Assembly: GCA_937901105.1 (NCBI GenBank)
Contig: CALCHD010000075.1
Span: 1-8,870 of the forward strand
Origin: an uncultured Bacteroidales bacterium
GTDB taxonomy: Bacteria; Bacteroidota; Bacteroidia; Bacteroidales; UBA932
Reading direction: 5' to 3'
Length of the DNA: 8,870 nucleotides
Shown here: one piece after another, positions 7,495 through 8,870 of the stretch
Numbering within the stretch: the first letter of the stretch is position 1
Layout of the letters: each line of letters opens with the position of its first letter
The notes under the pieces: model-generated
Told to the model about the DNA's origin: nothing
Database searches by the model: none
Seen by the model: only the letters and a program-made list of their open reading frames with translations
Position numbers and translations under genes: made by a program

Positions 7495-7502
7495 ATTTTC
7501 TA

Positions 7503-7510
7503 CAAAATTA
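7503..7510 (-). promoter_or_regulatory. Bacteroidetes -7 promoter element for tilS
   Basis: Read on the minus strand this is TAATTTTG, matching TAnnTTTG, and it lies 18 bases upstream of the chosen tilS ATG. It is 3 bases away from the opposing chitinase -7 box. No clear -33 TTTG is seen. Confidence 0.5.
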
Positions 7511-7513
7511 TAT

Positions 7514-7521
7514 TAAATTTG
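7514..7521 (+). promoter_or_regulatory. Bacteroidetes -7 promoter element for the chitinase gene
   Basis: TAAATTTG matches TAnnTTTG exactly and ends 18 bases before the chitinase ATG, the same distance as for the PAP2 gene. It is embedded in the 15-mer at 7513-7527 that is shared with 3646-3660. Confidence 0.55.
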
Positions 7522-7539
7522 TGTAAAACAGACTACATA

Positions 7540-8667
7540 ATGAAAAAGAGTTTATTTAAACTGCTGTTAATACCAATCGCTTTGCTTATGGCCAACTGTT
7601 CTAAAGATTCATTCATTGAGCCTCCAGTTGAGGACGAGGAGGAGATCACTTACGTTCCGGCAAACAGAGTTGAGGGGAGGGCTGTCATTGCCTATGTCAC
7701 TTATTACGGATCGGGCCTTCCGGATCCAAATCTGGTTACCCATATCAACTACGCTTTTGCAGAGCTCTATGTTAAGGACGGCAAGTATAACGGCTTTAAG
7801 CTTCAAGGTTCCCAAAGCAGGTTCAACAGCGTTGTGGCCCTTAAAAAGAAAAATCCAAAACTGAAGATACTTCTCTCTTTTACCAATGGCGTTGCCAATT
7901 CTGACAATGCTCCTGGAGAGGGCTTCTCTGTCCTTTCTGCCAGTGACCGGATGAGAAAGGCATTTGCAGAGGATTGTCTGCAGTTCTGCAAGGAGAAAGG
8001 GATAGACGGTATTGATATAGACTGGGAGTACCCGGGCTTGGGCTGGAGCGGCCAGGCATGTGACCCTTTAAATGATACAAAGAACCATGTGCTGCTGATG
8101 AAGCAGTTGAGGGAGACTTTGGGTGACAAGTATCTCCTTACTTATGCAGGGTATGTAACCAATAAAAGGACTGAAGGGAATGGCTACAAATATATGGATA
8201 TTGCAGCTCTTGATCCAATTGTGGATTATGTGAACATTATGACATACGATTTTGATTCAGGCAAGAACCCGCACAACGGAATGCAGGCCTCTCATGCATA
8301 TTGGGATATTTCCCGTACATACAATGCATACAGGGCAGCAGGTGCAACTCCGTCAAAGCTGGTTCTGGGCATACCGTTCTATGGAAGGATTTCATTTTCA
8401 TCTTCGCCGGGTGCATGGACCTATAAAAAGATCATTACATTGGACGGCGACTACTCTATAGACCATTGGGACAATACAGCCAAGGTGCCGTATGTGATGT
8501 ACAAGGGAGCGAAATATTGCTACTATGACAATCCAAGGAGCATTGCGTACAAGGCAGATTGGGCTCTGGACCGTGACTTTTATGGCCTGTTCTATTGGGA
8601 GAATGACCAGGATGATGATAAATTCACCTTGCGCAGGGCCGTATGGGATGGAGTAATGGGATATTAA
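7540..8667 (+). CDS. GH18 chitinase-like glycosidase, predicted surface lipoprotein
   Basis: The product is 375 residues. The N-terminus MKKSLFKLLLIPIALLMANC is a lipoprotein-type signal with the acylated Cys at 20. It is followed by SKDSF and an acidic linker, resembling the charged export signal of Bacteroidetes surface lipoproteins. About residues 45-375 are one GH18 TIM barrel: VIAYVTYYGS, ILLSFTNG, then the catalytic DGIDIDWEYPG (D156, D159, D161, acid/base E163). MTYDF (Y236) and LGIPFYGR follow, with FYWENDQDD near the end. GH18 enzymes cut beta-1,4 GlcNAc chains (chitin, or N-glycan cores for endo-GlcNAcase types) with substrate-assisted retention. The exact substrate is unknown. No binding module and no SusC/SusD genes are in view. 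An open frame extends upstream across tilS, but ATG 7540 starts the signal peptide and follows the -7 box. Confidence 0.92.
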   Translation: MKKSLFKLLLIPIALLMANCSKDSFIEPPVEDEEEITYVPANRVEGRAVIAYVTYYGSGLPDPNLVTHINYAFAELYVKDGKYNGFKLQGSQSRFNSVVALKKKNPKLKILLSFTNGVANSDNAPGEGFSVLSASDRMRKAFAEDCLQFCKEKGIDGIDIDWEYPGLGWSGQACDPLNDTKNHVLLMKQLRETLGDKYLLTYAGYVTNKRTEGNGYKYMDIAALDPIVDYVNIMTYDFDSGKNPHNGMQASHAYWDISRTYNAYRAAGATPSKLVLGIPFYGRISFSSSPGAWTYKKIITLDGDYSIDHWDNTAKVPYVMYKGAKYCYYDNPRSIAYKADWALDRDFYGLFYWENDQDDDKFTLRRAVWDGVMGY

Positions 8668-8744
8668 TTTTATAAAACTTTACATAATATACCACACATA
8701 TGTTAAAATTATATATACAATAGTAAACTAAGGGTGATTTATAA
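8668..8744 (+). promoter_or_regulatory. AT-rich leader upstream of radA; likely foreign or chimeric junction zone
   Basis: These 77 bases are very AT-rich and sit between the Bacteroidales chitinase stop and a Clostridia-like radA start. TTTACA (8679-8684) and TAAAAT (8704-8709) could be -35 and -10 elements of a Firmicutes-type promoter, but the 19-base spacing is long, so this is weak. I see no hairpin terminator for the chitinase gene. If the window is chimeric, the join probably falls in this segment. Confidence 0.4.
8730..8738 (+). promoter_or_regulatory. Strong Shine-Dalgarno sequence for radA
   Basis: AAGGGTGAT closely resembles the full anti-16S complement AAGGAGGTGAT and ends 6 bases before the radA ATG. 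This is typical of Firmicutes and unlike most other genes in this window, of which only tilS shows such a site. Confidence 0.75.
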
Positions 8745-8870
8745 ATGGCAAAAATAAAAACAAAATATGTATGCCAAGAGTGTGGATATGAAACATCTAA
8801 ATGGTTAGGTAGATGTCCAGAGTGTACAAAATGGAATACATTAGCTTTATTAATTGGTGATGCAAGTATA
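8745..8870 (+). CDS. radA: DNA repair protein RadA, N-terminal fragment (Clostridia-like)
   Basis: The first 42 residues of RadA are present and the gene runs off the right edge (full proteins are about 450 residues). MAKIKTKYVCQECGY begins the zinc finger: C10-x2-C13, ten residues, then C24-x2-C27, followed by KWNT. The zinc finger precedes a RecA-like ATPase that processes recombination intermediates and branch migration. Codon use is strongly AT-ending: 6 of 42 third positions are G or C, and all four Leu codons are TTA. By contrast, the preceding chitinase gene is about 48% GC near its end. Bacteroidetes RadA would more typically read as YVCQNCG...PKWIGKCP from memory, so this fragment looks Clostridia/Fusobacteria-like. 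The residue after C27 is Thr where Gly is usual. Identity as RadA is well supported. Its belonging to the same genome as the rest is doubtful. Confidence 0.85.
   Translation, partial: MAKIKTKYVCQECGYETSKWLGRCPECTKWNTLALLIGDASI

Noticed and set aside
7195..7539. Long open-frame extension upstream of the chitinase ATG
   Set aside because: It runs antisense through tilS, shows no family similarity, and would place over 100 residues before a clear lipoprotein signal peptide.
8668..8677. TTTTATAAAA palindrome after the chitinase stop as a terminator
   Set aside because: It is a 10-base, purely A/T palindrome without a loop or GC stem, too weak to call an intrinsic terminator.
1..8870. CRISPR array, insertion sequence, tRNA/rRNA gene, defence or toxin-antitoxin system
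   Set aside because: I saw no regularly spaced repeats, terminal inverted repeats, transposase motifs, tRNA-like cloverleafs or small paired toxin-antitoxin frames.

Overview
The window is mostly a stretch of Bacteroidales-type chromosome, roughly 45-48% GC. The evidence is the gene families present, -7 promoter elements of the TAnnTTTG type, mostly absent Shine-Dalgarno sequences, and a lipoprotein with a charged +2 region. I cannot name a genus. No rRNA, tRNA, CRISPR array, transposase or recombinase is visible. Every gene from 1 to 8667 belongs to a recognisable family, and I see no convincing undescribed multi-gene system.

Layout. Positions 1-564 are the 3' end of rfbD/rmlD (dTDP-rhamnose synthesis). 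It is followed 15 bases later by a small transaldolase/fructose-6-phosphate aldolase (580-1233). A hairpin at 1235-1271 separates these from a convergent minus-strand pair: an NhaP2-type cation/proton antiporter (2071-3528) and a stand-alone RluA-family pseudouridine synthase (1275-2066), 4 bases apart. A divergent intergenic region (3529-3672) carries a -7 box on each strand and a small palindrome. On the plus strand come an exported PAP2 phosphatase (3673-4386) and, one base later, a large RluA-family pseudouridine synthase with an N-terminal extension and coiled coil (4388-6076). The minus-strand tilS gene (6042-7484) converges on it with a 35-base 3' overlap. tilS is divergent from a GH18 chitinase-like lipoprotein gene (7540-8667), and the two -7 boxes lie only 3 bases apart.

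The strongest anomaly is at the right end. After the chitinase stop the sequence falls to about 26% GC (53 of 203 bases). It then shows a strong Shine-Dalgarno sequence and begins a radA gene with AT-ending codons of Clostridia/Firmicutes type. This looks like a different genome joined to the Bacteroidales sequence by assembly chimerism or, less likely, by transfer.

Functionally, three of the eight genes modify RNA (two pseudouridine synthases and tRNA-Ile lysidine synthetase). The others cover envelope sugar synthesis, sugar phosphate metabolism, ion homeostasis, phosphate ester hydrolysis outside the cytoplasm, and glycan breakdown at the cell surface. This is ordinary housekeeping content rather than a dedicated pathway.
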